Positions 46,326 to 59,509 of a stretch of 64,000 bases of DNA are shown here, piece by piece. Source of the stretch: Tetracladium setigerum (Eukaryota > Ascomycota > Leotiomycetes > Helotiales); contig PZJY01000008.1 of the NCBI GenBank assembly GCA_031472005.1, positions 1,488,001 to 1,552,000 on the forward strand. The letters are read 5' to 3'. A model generated the notes under the pieces. The model had not been told where the DNA came from. It did no database searches and saw only the letters and a list, made by a program, of their open reading frames with translations. The position numbers were made by a program, and so were the translations under genes. Each line of letters begins with the position of its first letter. The stretch's first letter is position 1.

Positions 46326-46656
46326 TTTGAGAAAACGTGCTTGAAAGATTGCAATTGACCGTCGTAATCGAAAGTGATATTAATCATGCAAATTGGTTTT
46401 ATATAAAGAAAGGACAATTGACCACTGGTGGTGACTCGTCCGGCAACAGATGCGAGTTCGGGCGGCAAAACCTTTGATCTTGACCACAAAAGGTTGACCG
46501 CCTTTGAATAATTATCTGGAGCTTGACGACAACACCAGTAGTTGAGCTTCTTCACGCCCTTCCAACACGCCCTTTCGAGTCTTAAAAGGCCACCCCCAGT
46601 CAATTAACATCGCCAACAAATCATCTGTATCACTTGAATCCAATATCACACTCACA
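46326..46656. promoter_or_regulatory. Divergent promoter, PRO1 / ATP23
   Basis: 331 bp between two start codons facing away from each other. It must hold both 5' UTRs and promoters. No clear TATA box or named site is recognised. Confidence 0.4.
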
Positions 46657-47445
46657 ATGGCGGACGAAACCACTCCCAAAACCTCCGCCTTTCCCAACGA
46701 TCCGTCAGTAACGGGCTACGACCCTAACGAAGGCTGGCGAAACTACTTCAATTATTTCACCTCCCGGATGACACCCGCGGGGCAACTTGCGATGCGCGAA
46801 GACAGCTACATTCGCAACGAAGCGCGCGACGTGGCACAATGCGAAGAATGGCGCGACTGGTGCTTCAAATACTCCCCGACCATCATCTTCATGCGGCAGA
46901 ACATCTCGAAACTCAATGGCGACCTGAATGCTTCAAATGTGATTTGTAGGCGGTGTCCCACGAGGATTGACGAAGATGGGACGCCGAGACGACAGGGTGG
47001 GGGATTCAGTGCGCCGCATGGGATTTTGATCTGTGCGAATGAGATTAGGAATAAGAAGCATCTGGAGGATACTTTGGCCCATGAGATGGTGCATGCGTGG
47101 GATCATTTGAGGTGGAAGGTTGATTATTCGGATTTGAGGCATGCGGCTTGTACTGAGGTATGTCTATGCTTCTGGGAAGGAAGGTTTGTGGTTGAGATAT
47201 ATACTGACTTGCAACAGATTCGAGCTTCGACTTTGAGTGGAGAGTGCAGATGGACGAGAGAATTCTTTTTGAGGAATAACTGGAAACTCACACAGCAGCA
47301 TCAAGAATGTGTGAGGAAGAGAGCCGTCATGTCAGTTATGAACAGGCCGAATTGTAAGGATGATGTGCAAGCTGTCAAGGTGGTTAATGAGGTGTGGGAT
47401 TCATGTTATAACGATACACGCCCATTCGATGAGATTTATAGATAA
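46657..47445 (+). CDS. ATP23: Mitochondrial inner membrane protease Atp23
   Basis: Metalloprotease/chaperone of the intermembrane space that processes the Atp6 precursor and helps assemble the F1Fo ATP synthase. The active site motif HEMVH is present in DTLAHEMVHAWDHLRW (HExxH). Many Cys residues fit an oxidatively folded intermembrane-space protein (CEEWRDWC, CRRCPTRI, ACTE, GECRW, HQECV, PNCKDD, DSCYNDTRPFDEIYR). An intron 47158-47217 (60 bp, GTATGT...CTGAC...ACAG) has no stop and is a multiple of three. Without splicing, 20 extra residues rich in aromatic residues would be inserted between ACTE and IRAS, the point where the family is continuous. Spliced length is 242 aa, close to yeast Atp23 (227). 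Confidence 0.95.
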   Translation: MADETTPKTSAFPNDPSVTGYDPNEGWRNYFNYFTSRMTPAGQLAMREDSYIRNEARDVAQCEEWRDWCFKYSPTIIFMRQNISKLNGDLNASNVICRRCPTRIDEDGTPRRQGGGFSAPHGILICANEIRNKKHLEDTLAHEMVHAWDHLRWKVDYSDLRHAACTEVCLCFWEGRFVVEIYTDLQQIRASTLSGECRWTREFFLRNNWKLTQQHQECVRKRAVMSVMNRPNCKDDVQAVKVVNEVWDSCYNDTRPFDEIYR

Positions 47446-47634
47446 GGACAGGGATCACAAGGAGGTAAAGACCATGTTTGTATGATATTGTAGGCTACGG
47501 TGGAGGTCCATGGCTATGGTTAAGCTTAAACCCATTAGCGTCGGCGTAAAGGATTATAATGCTCCCTAACTCCAAATTCCAAAATTTGTACACCATGACC
47601 CATTCCAAAACTCCAGAAGAACCCTCATTAATCA

Positions 47635-48960
47635 TTAATCGTACCTATCCACGCCCGAAGGTTTGCTCCCACTCGATTTCGATTCCCGCATCGTTTTCCT
47701 TTCACCCTTTACACAATGCTTGATAATCCAAGGATGCTTCTGGATTTGTTCTAACAAAATCCTCTTCTCTGGATCAACTTGAAGAAGCTTGGAGATATCA
47801 GCAATATGCATGACTACAAATAGAAGAAAACTTACTCTTTTTATCAAATCCTTGGCTTCCGGACTCACAGTGACTGGTAGAGGCGTCATCTCACATCTGG
47901 CTATCCTCCTCTGTGTCATGATGGGTGTGTCCTCGAAGGGCGCCTCTCCAACCAAGAACTCATACATAAGAACACCCAGACTCCACAAGTCAACCTTTTC
48001 AGTATAGTAGTTGTCGCTGGATCCTGGCTTGATCATCTCCGGTGGCAAGTAGTCTAAAGTCCCACACATTGTCTTCCTGCGGTTGTTGGGGGCGTGTACA
48101 CTCCATCCAAAATCCGAGATCTTGATCTCGCCATGAATCCCTACCAAAATATTCTCTGGTTTGATATCTCGGTGCATGACATGCTTCTTGTGTAAATATT
48201 TTAGCGCAGCCGTCATCTGGGCAATGTATTGGGCTGCCTTCCATTCTGGAAACTTTGACTCCCGTCGGAGATGTTTGTAAAGTTCTCCCTTGCCGGCAAA
48301 TTCAATGATGAGGAAGACCCGCTTGCTATCGTGGAAATGGCCATATAGTTGGACGATGTTGGGATGGCGTAGGTTACTTTGAATCTCAATCTCTCTGCGA
48401 ACTTGTCTCTCAACACCTCCACCTTGCAACTCATTTTTGTGGAGTACTTTCAAAGCACAAACAAATCCCGAGTTTCGTTCTCTCGCGAGGTAAACACGTC
48501 CGAACTTCCCCTTGCCTAGTGGCCGCCCAATCTCAAACATGCCGAGGTGGAATTGTTTTGGTGGTGGAGGTTGTTCGTACATAGGATTCGACTTTCGCTC
48601 GAGCCTGACGATCTCCTCAGAACCGCGAGAGGAACCAGAGATCATTTTGCGCGGTGGAGATAGAGGACCATTGGGCATGTTTGAGCTCCTCCATTGGGCT
48701 GCTTGGGAAGGAACAGTAACTACAGTGTTGGTGGTGTTTTGATTTTGTAATGCAATTTTGAGTAAGTTCGCGCGATTGGCGTTTTGTGATAGCTGGGTGC
48801 TCGACGTAGAAGAAGTCATCTAATGGAAGGGTGAGTACATTGATTCGCAGTGGAGCTGCTGTTCATCTCGTACCTTTGGCTTGTATTTTCCATCGCCAGA
48901 GTCGTTTTCATCGTTCACAGACATGTGCTCGAAGCGCGACTCCAATGTTCTGGTTGCCAT
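47635..48960 (-). CDS. Aurora kinase (Ipl1/Ark1 type)
   Basis: Serine/threonine kinase of the chromosomal passenger complex that controls chromosome bi-orientation and cytokinesis. Three exons: 48874-48960 (29 residues beginning MATRTLESRFEHM), 47836-48819 and 47635-47787, giving 407 aa. The second intron (47788-47835, 48 bp) is in frame without a stop; splicing joins DLIKR to LLQVDPEKR, restoring the kinase sequence. Kinase landmarks are the Gly loop GKGKFGRVYLA, Lys in CALKVL, HRDIKPENILV, DFGWSVHA, an activation loop with RRKTMCGTLDYLPPEM, and DLWSLGVLMYE. The WSVHAP and RKTMCGT forms are diagnostic of Aurora. The short exon 1 lies 305 bp from the Tip41 start (divergent). Confidence 0.95.
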
Positions 48961-49265
48961 TGTAGAGGATGAAGAGAAAAGAAAACAAAAGTGCTAGAAA
49001 AAGAACTCCGGGCGAGAGCAAAAATGAATTGGCGGTTTGTCGAGTTTGCTGTTATATTTATGAGTTAGAAGTTGGTTGTATTTGTTTTGAAGGAAAGCTG
49101 GGGCTCCGCGGTTGCTCCTGACAACCAACGCCAAGGAGCCCGCGCCAAGGCTAAAATGTGGTGGGGTAAGGTTGAGGAGCTTCAAAGGAACCTCGCTGCG
49201 ACTGCAGCATTGCATAACCAGAGATAACTGAATTAAACCTCTACCTACGAAACCGGCTCATCACA
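48961..49265. promoter_or_regulatory. Divergent promoter, Aurora kinase / TIP41
   Basis: 305 bp separating two opposite start codons; it holds both 5' leaders. No named site was identified. Confidence 0.4.
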
Positions 49266-50187
49266 ATGGCTTTCAACGGGCCCATCAATGAGGCATATCC
49301 TACACCAGAAATCCCCGAACAATCCACTTTGTCCCATACCCAGAAAGGCTTCAAGATCTCAGCGCGCAAGCTGCCAATCTCCAAGTCTGGCCCTATCGAT
49401 GACATGTCCAAGAACCTAGGAATACCTGTACCGGAGATGATATTTGGGGATAACTTGGTTGCAATAGAGCATTTGGAATCTGGGTGGAAGGTGGAATTCA
49501 ACGCCTACGATGCGCTGGACAAAGTGGACAAGACGGACAAGAACATGTTGAAGGTTGCATATTCGAAAGAATGGTCGGCCAGCAGGTTAGTTCTCTGCTA
49601 TTCTGGAGAATCTTGCACTGAAATTTCGTAGAGAAAATACACATGAGGGTATCAAGGAAGTGGTCAAACCCTTTGACTGGTCCTATACCACTGATTACCA
49701 AGGAACCGTCAAGGGCAAAGCATTCGAGACCACTTCAGAACAGATACCAATCGAGCTCCTAAAACGACCAGATCCAATCTTGTTCTTTGAAGAGGTTCTG
49801 CTTTACGAGAGCGAGCTAGATGATAATGGTATCTCGATCGTTTCTTGCAAATTTAGAGTCATGCCGGATCGCATGCTCCTACTCTGTCGACTGTTTATGA
49901 GACTTGACAACGTCTTGGTGAGGATCAGAGATACACGGATATACGTCGACTTTAATCTGAAGAAGGTGATCAAAGATTACACTGAAAAGGAGGGCACCTT
50001 TGACAAGGTCAAGCAGGTATGGCCATTGGCAAGCCCCAAAAAGAACATTTTACTAACATGGAATTAGGACCTGATAGCATCTGGTACACGACCAGGGGAT
50101 TTGACAGTTTCTCTGCGCGATCCCAATCAAATCGCACCTCTGTTACCTGAAGTCAAGCATACCTTGGAGAGCTTGACTCTGCCTTGA
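49266..50187 (+). CDS. TIP41: TIP41-like TOR-signalling protein
   Basis: Regulator of PP2A-type phosphatases that acts with Tap42/alpha4 in the TOR pathway. Three exons, 49266-49585, 49632-50016 and 50068-50187, with 46 and 51 bp introns, give 274 aa. Diagnostic segments are PEMIFGDNLVAIEH, WSYTTDYQGTV, LLKRPDPILFFEEVLLYESEL, SCKFRVMPDRMLLLCRLFMRLD and RIRDTRIYVDF. The second intron contains ACTAAC close to its AG. The C-terminal exon (DLIASGTRPGDLTVSLRDPN) is variable in the family. Intron phases all agree and length matches the family. Confidence 0.96.
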
Positions 50188-53100
50188 TGCGGCCAGCTTT
50201 ACTCTTTGTGGTTAAACATAGCGACGGAGTTGTTTTGCATTGCGTGGCGTTTTGATAGAAAGTAACCGAATACCAAATACTGCAAATCTTCTTTCCAGCC
50301 ATCACGTCCGGGGGATAAATATCGCCGTCTGGGATTTCGAGTCATATCCCGTTGGAATCTTGTGCTGGTGGTGAGCTGAGCCACGAGAGCGCGCTTCTTA
50401 CTTGCCGGAACCCGCCACCTTCCTTTCTTACTTGGGTTTGCATCATGATATTATGTCGATTGCTCGCTGACGATTAGCGGAATCCAATTCTTCCTTCCAG
50501 AGCCTATCCCGTTCCCTTTCCCTTTCCACTTTCTCGCCGTTCTTCCGTGTGTAATTCGGCACCTCGCCGCACTTTGGAATTCCGCAGCCGAACGACCTAG
50601 AAGAATCATGTACAGTACCTTGAAATCTTCTCGATTTTCTAATTGGTGATGATTCGTATCGTATTACTATTCCAAATACGATTCTTATCTCTAGTCTTCT
50701 TCCATCATACGTTAGGCTCAAAACCGGACAGTTCATAACTGTATGTAGCATCCGGCAGTTGTTGATTCAGCAAGGAACTCCCCTCTAGTTCCAACGCCCA
50801 TGGGATTCCACCTACCTATTCGCACAAGACTTTCGAGCTACTTTCGTACCATTTGAGCCAGCTAGTCAGTTCAGCCCGTCAATCCATCGCTTTGACCTCC
50901 TGAGGCGATCGCTCTACCCCACATGTTGCCCGCCTCACTATTACATGACATTTCTCTGACTTCTCCAAATTCTTGAAAGCTCATCAACCGTGTGCCCAGC
51001 GAAAGCATTTTCGTCTCACTTGATTCTTGAGCACCTTTGACTTTTTTTGTTCTTCTCCTGAACGATGGCCATGGCACAGAGGAACGGGGCGAGCAGCGGT
51101 CCGCGACTTCGCTAATCTTAAAATAAACGTTCATAGGAAAGTATAAATTTTGTGCATGGCGTGGGGATCGACACTCTAAAGACGGGGAAATTACTCACGG
51201 GAGAACTAAAAGCTCTGGACTATCAGACAAACCATGGTGATCTTTTTTCGTTCCCGGCCTTAAGGGACTGGCAGTGCCGATGTTTCTCATTATTCATGAT
51301 CTCCATGTTTACTCGTAACGCATCGTTCAGAGCCTCGAACCGAGGCCGAAGAGAAGACACGGCTTCATCGGTTCGACATGTGGAATAATACTGCTGCGCT
51401 AAGGTATCTTGCACTTTCTCCAGCATCAAATAATAGTAATCATTGAGTGACAACGACTCTCACGGATAGACCCTGACCATGGCTCGATGCTGCGGAGGCA
51501 CATCTGATGCAATGCAGGTCCACACACTGGGGCGAATCTGTTGAGGCAAGCAACTTGAGCCCGCCAAAGGTCCCAAAACCGTAAGAACAATGGCAATCAT
51601 AAGTCTCTGACGCTACTTCGAAGTAGTGTTCTGTCCACACCCCGTTCATGCACCGCACCAGGCCAATCGATGGTGTCAAGACTCTGGCCACACAACGAGG
51701 CACAAGACTGCTAAGTGATGCATCCATGCCTCTGAAGTATAATAAGTTATTCTGCAAGTTTGTTCCACCTGCATCTTTTCTGCAGATTGACATCTCTTCA
51801 GACGACCCGACCTGCAGCAGCGCCGCAAGCACCAAGCCGACTAGACTTTGAGGACTGCAGGCACTTGGGTGGCTGGCCCACGTCGAGCTTCAATCACCTG
51901 AGGCGCTAGGAGATCTCGGTCGGATAGTATGGCTTATTATTCGATGGCTGGTGGGTCGATGCTTCGAAGCAGAGGCTGTTGGAGCTGTTGGAGGGGTTCT
52001 GGAAAGGTCTAGAGGACGTGAGCACGAGGGAGAGAATCCCAGCTTTCGGGACGAGGTGCCCTCTCTCCTCCTTCGGTCTCGGGCGGCGGCAGCAGCAGCA
52101 GCACCAGAAGTTGGCGACACGATCGGGGAAGATCCACCTAGTTGGTAGGTTGATGATGTTTTTAAATCGCCGGTGGCTGGTGTTCGTAGCGTTCGTAGTC
52201 GTTCTTTTTCTCCCATTGAGCAAAAAGCAAAGGGCATACATACTCTATGTACGTACTGTACAGTAGGTGTAGAGTGATTTGATTGCCAATAATTGCCTCG
52301 CCTCCGTTCTTCCGTGCACTTTATTCCTCCTGTCTACGACCGAGGAGAGCTGCTGGATCGACAAGGCAAGCAAGCGGTGAGGTGATGGATGGACAGATGG
52401 ACAGGCGGCTTACAAGGTTGGCAGCAGCAAGTGAGCATCCGTGGATTGAGCAATAATGGCGAGCCGATGGATTTGATTGCATTGGGGGAGGTTGGTGGCC
52501 AAGGTCAAATGAAGTTGCGGCTGCATTTCAGCAAAGGTGCCGTTGGTTGAATTGAGGTGATGGGCCGTTACGCTGCACAGCAGGTACAGTTTACAACGCT
52601 GCACACTTTGCTTCTTCTTCTGCTTCTTCTGCTTCTTCTGCTTCTTCTGCTTCTTCTGCTTCTTCTGCTTCTGCTCCTCCTGCTCCTTGAAGCTTGAAGG
52701 TCTTCTTCTGCTTCGCCCTGCTTGCTCTCGACTCTTCTTTCCCCTGTTCTCTTGTCCTGAGCCGATCGCCTATTATTCCTCCGAAGGGAGGGAGGGAGGA
52801 GAGGCCCAGGCCAGACTTGACAGGTCCAGGGCGTTGGGAATGGCTGGTATGGTGAGGGATGCTTCAGCTATAGGTCGGGATCCCATCCGATGCTCTTGTC
52901 CTGTACATATGCAGCTAGACATCTTCGACTTCGCGACATCCCTATATCGCTGATGTTAACATATACTACTGTACCATAGGTATCTCTTGCTTCTGCCTTC
53001 TTTCCTTGCTGACTGGCTGGCTGGCATTATTCCACTGCCAGCCACCGTGAATACAATACCAAGAACGTCAATTGCTGTTGGCCTAGTGTATGTATGGTAT

Positions 53101-54249
53101 GTTTGTTAGTGTCTCCATCATCCCATCTTTGCGTCTGTCCTGTCTCCCCTTCGTTCGACCCCTCCTCCCTCCCTCGGGGTCTACGAGTCTGTGAGTCTGT
53201 GTGTCTGTGTGTCTAGCAGGACGACAGCAGTTGCATCTGCATTGTTCTCGGGTTGGGACCAATGAGATGTCATTAGGTATCTGCATCTGCCGAAATAAAA
53301 ACAATTAAAAATAATTGGGGAAGTTAGGGCCAAAGTTGCTTGATATTTCGTTGTTGCTACTTTGCTACTCTCTCCCTCGCGCGCTCTCTCTCTCTCTATC
53401 TGTCGTCCGGAGATGACTATCAAAATCATCTCGCATCCTCCTTCCTTCTTCTTCTTCCTTCCCTTCCTCCGCAGCAGCACACCTCATCCCCAAGCGCATG
53501 CTTAGATATTCAAGGGTATCTGCACAGTACCTCTCTACGGTCCTACGGAGTACCTCTCTATCTGTCGTCGATTGCCGATGATATTTTCTGGGGTTGCTGG
53601 CCTCCCTGTCTTGCTTTCGAGATATCCACCGTCGGCTGTCGAATCACCTCTGACTATTCGATCAATTGTTTCGCTCTTCTTTTGCCGCCATAGCTCGGCG
53701 TCTGCCAGAATCCCAATCATCCCATCTCCATCTCCAGGTCCAACTCCATCTCTGCCTTTGCCTTCAGCAGCAGGACCAGGTTGCCATCCGCCAGCGTCAT
53801 CGTTGCCCCTCGCGTCCGCCGCCAGTCTCTGTCGACCAGCGCGAAGCTGCTGCTGCTGCTCTTCTTGCAAAAACAGACTTCCCCTTGCACATATCTCTTT
53901 CCTGCCTCTTCTTTTGCCGCCTCCTCCTCCTCCCCATCTTCTTTCTCCCACGTTGTCATCGTCTGCATCTGCCATCCCCTGCAGCCTCCTCCCCTTCACC
54001 ACGCCTGCACAGACCTGCTCGCTGTCTGCCACCACATCCCCACCTCTCAAGCTATCACCAGCAGCATCCCGGCAGCATCTGGATCCCTTGAATAGCGGGG
54101 TGTTCCGCGCATCTAATCTACGAAGAGACTTCAGACGTCCCTCTCTCCTTCTCCTACACCTCACCTCCTCGTCATCGCAAATCCCCCTCCGTTCGCGGCC
54201 CTTTACTACATCTTCCTCGCCCTTCACGTCCTCTATCCTTTCCTCCAAG
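50188..54249. other. Long intergenic region upstream of the IDE-family gene
   Basis: 4 kb without a supported gene. Contains the TGCTTCTTC microsatellite (52609-52674), many CT-rich tracts typical of fungal promoters from about 53100 to 54240, and short overlapping frames. The last 678 bp are open in frame with the IDE start, discussed in that entry. Confidence 0.45.
52609..52674. repeat. Nine-base microsatellite (TGCTTCTTC)n
   Basis: About seven head-to-tail copies of TGCTTCTTC, flanked by similar imperfect CTT/CTG triplets. Non-coding, likely polymorphic in length. Confidence 0.75.
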
Positions 54250-57200
54250 ATGGCGACCCTCTCCCAGCCCAACACGCCGGCAGCACCTGACAGTCCTCTC
54301 CGAGAGCATAGATCAAGACCTATTCAGCGCCTGACTGACCGCCTTGAGACACCTTCCCTCGACAACAGGAAATACAGGGTCATTCGCCTCCCAAACGATC
54401 TAGAGGTACTCCTGGTTCACGATGAGGAAACAGACAAGGCCAGTGCCGCGATGGATGTGAATGTGGGGAACTTCAGTGATCCGGAAGAATTACCTGGTCT
54501 GGCCCATTGCGTGGAGCACATGTTGTTTATGGGCACCAAAAAGGTATGGGCGTCTGGGCAAACATTTCCCCTGCTTTCTTTTCACCCCCGAGACGATTAT
54601 GGACCTTGGGTTGAGATGTTTGTTTCTGCAATTGAGCTTTGTGGGGGCATCTCGGAGCTTTCTTTTCACTTGGGAATTTTCAACTGCAGATCTACTCTAC
54701 CACACAAAAACTTATGCTAACCATCACTTCGACAGTACCCGATAGAAAACGCATACTCACAATATCTGTCGGCTCATTCTGGAAGCTCCAATGCGTACAC
54801 TGGCGCTACATCAACAAACTACTACTTCGAGGTTGCGGCCAAGAAGGGTGAAGATGACAGCGCAGATGAACCATCACCACTATATGGAGCTCTGGACCGA
54901 TTTGCGCAGTTCTTCATCGATCCCCTCTTCCTATCCTCCACGCTGGACCGAGAGTTGCAAGCTGTCGATTCAGAAAACAAGAAGAACCTCCAAAGTGACC
55001 AATGGCGGTTGCACCAGCTCGAGAAATCTCTATCAAACCCTAAGCATCCATACTGCCACTTTTCGACGGGCAATTATGAGGTGCTCAAGACGCTACCGGA
55101 GGCCAAAGGCATTGATATCCAACAGGCGTTCACCGACTTCCATGCAAAGCACTACTCTGCAAATCGCATGAAGTTGGTTGTCTTAGGACGAGAGCCATTG
55201 GAGGTGTTGGAATCATGGGCTGCTGATCTGTTCGCCGGTGTGCGAAACAAGGACTTGCCTCAGAATCGGTGGGATGAGGAGGTGCCATTTGGTGAGAAGG
55301 ACCTCCTGACTCAAGTTTTTGCAAAGCCAGTCATGGACTCGAGGCAACTGGACCTTTCGTTCCCGTTTATCGATGAGGAACTTCTGTTCGAGTCACAGCC
55401 AAGCCGATACATCAGCCATCTGATAGGCCACGAGGGACCCGGCAGCATTATGGCATATATAAAGTCCAAAGGGTGGGCCAATGGATTGAGTGCAGGTGCA
55501 TATCAAATATGCCCTGGCACACCCGGAATTTTCAATTGCCAAATCCGCTTGACTGAGGATGGTCTAACGCATTACAAGGAGATTGTCAAGGTCTTCTTCG
55601 AGTATGTCTCCTTACTCCGCGATTCGCCTCCCCAACAATGGATTTTCGACGAGCAGAAAGGACTCGCCGAAATCGACTTTAAGTTCAAGCAGAAAACCCC
55701 TGCAAGCCGATTTACGAGTAAAATCAGCGCTGTCATGCAAACGCCGCTTCCACGTGAGTGGCTTCTCAGTGGACACAGCCGGTAAGTTCTTCTCAGATAC
55801 GCCAAATAAGGTTCGATCTACTGACTCGTGAAATGCCCTAGACTGCGAACTTTCGATGCCACGCGTATCGAGGAAGGCCTGGCCTGTCTGCGCCCTGATA
55901 ACTTCCGCATGAGTGTGGTATCACAGAAGTTTCCTGGCACGTGGAAGGAGAAGGAGAAGTGGTACGGCACGGAATACACCTACGAGAAGATCCCTACCGA
56001 CTTTATCGACGAGATCAAGGCCGCTGCAGATAGTTCGACTAAGAACCGATTGGCGGAGCTTCACCTACCGCATGAGAACCAGTTCATCCCAACCAAGCTA
56101 GAGGTTGAGAAGAAGGAAGTCAAGGAACCAGCGATTGCGCCGAAGTTAATCAGAAATGATGACTTGAATAGGACATGGTACAAGAAAGATGACCAGTTCT
56201 GGGTTCCCAAGGCCAATTTGTTTGTCAACTGCAGAAATACATTGCCAAACGCAACGGCGGAAAATTCGTTGAGAGCGCGACTCTACACAGATGTCGTGAG
56301 GGATGCGTTGGAGGAATATTCTTATGATGCTGAACTCGCTGGATTGGATTACTCGGTTTCGAGTCACTCCAGCGGAATCGAAATTGCTGTTTCTGGCTAC
56401 AATGATAAGCTGTCAGTTCTCTTGGAGAAAGTTTTGATCACCATGAGAGATCTCGAGGTCAAACCGGATCGCTTTGATATCATCAAGGAGAGACTTCTCA
56501 GGGGGTTGAAGAATTGGGACTATCAACAACCATACAACCAAGTGGGTGATTTCACGAGGTGGCTCAACAGTGAGAAGGGGTACATCAACGAGCAAATTCT
56601 TGCCGAGTTGCCCCATATCACAGCTGCCGACATACAACAATTTTATCCTCATCTTCTGAGGCAGATGCATGTGGAGACTTTTATTCACGGCAATCTTTAC
56701 AAGGAGGACGCTTTGAAATTGAGCGATCTCATTGAGAGCACACTCAAGCCAAGAACACTACCGCAAACTCAGTGGCCAATTCCTCGCTCCTTGGTCTTCC
56801 CCCCAGGATCTAATTATGTCTATCACAAGACTTTGAAGGATCCTGCAAACGTCAATCACTGCATTGAGTATCTCTTGTATGTTGGAGACAAGTCCGATCG
56901 AGTGCTGCGGTCCAAGGTACTTCTTCTTGATCAGATGACACACGAGCCTGCCTTCGATCAACTTAGAACGAAGGAGCAGCTCGGATATGTTGTTTTCAGT
57001 GGTGCCCGAACCACTGTTACGACCATTGGGTATCGTTTCATTATCCAGAGTGAGAAGACACCGGAGTATTTGGGCGAAAGAATCGATTCCTTCCTCGCAG
57101 GTTTCACTGCGACTTTGGAGAACATGACCGATTCGGAATTTGAGGGTCACAAGAGGAGTTTGATAACTAAGCGCTTGGAGAAGTTAAAGAATTTGGATCA

Positions 57201-57671
57201 AGAGTCTAGCCGTCTTTGGTCGCACATCGACAGCGAGTATCTTGATTTTGAGCTTGGTATGTTTCCCCCTGCCTCATTAAAATTCATCACTAATAGCTTC
57301 TTCTAGTTTACGAAGACGCTGCTCACATCAAGCAACTCACAAGACAAGAAATGATCAAATTCTATACTCACTATATCCACCCTACCTCTACCCACCGCGC
57401 CAAGATCGCAGTCCATCTCATCGCCCAAGGACTCGCACCACCGACCGTCGCAACGGCCGTCATCGAGAAAGGAATCAAAATCCTCGGCCTGAACAAGACC
57501 GGGAAAGACGGAGAAGACGGCGAGGCGGTAGAGGTTAAGCCCGAGGGCAACGGAACTACGCCGATAGTCATCACCGACGTACGTGAGTTCAAGAGCAGAT
57601 TGCAGGTCAGCGCTGGCCCTCAGCCTGTCAAGCATCTCAGCGAATTCGAAGAATTGGACTCGAAGTTGTGA
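54250..57671 (+). CDS. STE23: M16A metalloprotease, insulin-degrading enzyme / Ste23 family
   Basis: Zinc peptidase that degrades short peptides; in yeast Ste23 takes part in a-factor processing. Four exons, 54250-54543, 54736-55781, 55842-57256 and 57307-57671, with introns of 192, 60 and 50 bp, give 1039 aa. The inverted zinc motif HxxEH is in GLAHCVEHMLFMGTKK, with the distal Glu region in LQAVDSENKKN. IDE blocks include YPIENAYSQYLSAHSGSSNAYT, YFEVAAKK, IGHEGPGSIMAYIKSKGW and LRTKEQLGYVVFSG. The second catalytic-like half is inactive as usual. The ATG at 54250 (MATLSQPN) gives the standard cytosolic form. The same frame is open upstream to an ATG at 53572, adding 226 residues that end with a basic, Ser/Thr-rich stretch (RSRPFTTSSS). 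This could be a mitochondrial presequence used by an alternative start. Confidence 0.94.
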
Positions 57672-59509
57672 GAAATCTCATTTCATAGGAAGTTTGAGGG
57701 TGCGAGAAATGAGGATCTTTTCAGCAAAACAAAAAACAAACGACGTTATGATGAACGCATGGTTTACTTTTGTTTTCCAACCTTTTCCCCCGTCTCACTT
57801 CTCATTGACCCGCTTTCTTTTATCTTTTGTTTCTGAAGAAATGTGCTTACGGCAATGGATGAACCGCGAGGGACACAACAACATGGTAGAATCTGCATTC
57901 TGGACTTGTAGATTTCTTCTCCTTTTTATGCGCGTTGCTTTCTTCATGAGAGGGAGCCATGGAGAGAGGACCGGGACGGGTGGAGCGATCATGATATATT
58001 CTTAGGTGGTATAACGGTATGGTGTGGAATGGAATGGGATTGCATACATCTTATGGTCGTTGAACTCGTTGTTTTTGTGTGGTCGACGTTGTCGCTTTGC
58101 TTTCTCGTGGACGGAATGCAAGTGGAATGGAATGAGCAATGGATGGATGAATGATATTTGATCGGATGAATTTGGGCATAGTATGCATAGCATGGACTTC
58201 TTTTCTGTTGTTGTTGTTACTCGCGTGGTCGAAGTACAATTCTATTTCCCAATGAAATCGACCTTTATACGAAGTATGCCGCCTAGGTACCTGTCACATT
58301 CTCGTTTCTTGATATAACGTGATTTATCAGTAGTATGAAATGATTCTCCCATTCCTGGGTCCTGTATGGGGCTAGCTGTTGTTAGTAAGCATGCTGCTCT
58401 TATTCAGGCGCTAATCACCCTCGACTCACCGAGGTGGCTCTACACTCTGAGGGAGCCTGTACACATACATATCTTTAATGTGTTGGAATAATACTATGAA
58501 AAGCAAGGCTCTTGTTTCCTGATCTCCGCTCCTCTACTATCACGATCGTCACGCGTTGAAGATCTTGTCGAGGTGGTTGAGGCTCTCGGGACGTCCAAAG
58601 TAAGACTGGTGAGGGCAGCCACGGGCAGCCACACCACCACTTCCGTCCAAGGGAACGAATCAGAGGTGGTGAAATGTGAAACCCCCTTTTTAAAGTAGAT
58701 TTAAAGTAGATTCAACTAGATCCAACTAGAGTTAACCTTACTCTACTGTGCGGTACCTCACTCCTCCTGTGCCTGTTCCTGGACCAACAACCAAAGCCAA
58801 GAATACATTCTTACGCGTTGACGCGACAACGAGGGAGATGCAACGATACAGTGCTGTAACAATGACTTGCGAAATGATGGATCAACTAATATCGCTCTCC
58901 TATCTCTTATCTCATAGTGATGAACACAAATCCCAAATGGGTCTTTGTTTACCCTCGCCGCTCGTGTTATTTCGCCATACCAACGAAAGATTGCTGCCCC
59001 TGTTGCTTCCCAGACCTCGTATTGCCCCCAGCGCAAATTAGCCGGAATGTAAGCAGCAGCCCCCCCACACAACAATGCTACACGCCTCCCCCCTTAGGTT
59101 AATGAAAGGTACGAAAGGTTAACTCTAACCTGGTTTGATATATATACAGTCCCTGGCCCGCCTCGCGAGTTCGCCGCCGGTGCCTTTCTTATGGATCTCA
59201 CATCTGCCCGAGGTGACGACCCGTGATCTGCTCTCGCCATCATCGTGGTTGTACAGGAGTGCCAGTCCACCGGACACGAGGGACATACGTCTATCCAGGA
59301 TCTCCCCAGGATACGAGGCCGAAGTCTGTGATCTATTTGTGACAGCGCGCTTGAACGCTTTCCCTCCAATCGCGCGGTCATCTCACATCATTACAGTAGA
59401 AGCAGCATCGCGTGATAGAGGCATATAAGATCGTGCAACAATCCACCGAGAAGTAGTTGAGAAATCGGTAGCACAGACAGAGTCCACCACGAGAGACAAG
59501 GTAGCAGGA
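57672..59509. other. Intergenic region
   Basis: 1.8 kb. No gene is supported. A GCCTAGGTACC near 58282 is a relative of the TACCTAGGTA motif. Short frames on both strands near 58750-59430 show no family features. Confidence 0.45.

Noticed and set aside
47158..47217. Twenty extra residues in Atp23 from an uninterrupted frame
   Set aside because: The segment has donor, CTGAC branch site and acceptor, and the protein family is continuous without it, so it is an intron.
53535..54275. 246-codon minus-strand frame rich in Arg, Glu and Gly
   Set aside because: Mirror of a CT-rich leader upstream of the IDE-family gene; composition alone keeps it open.
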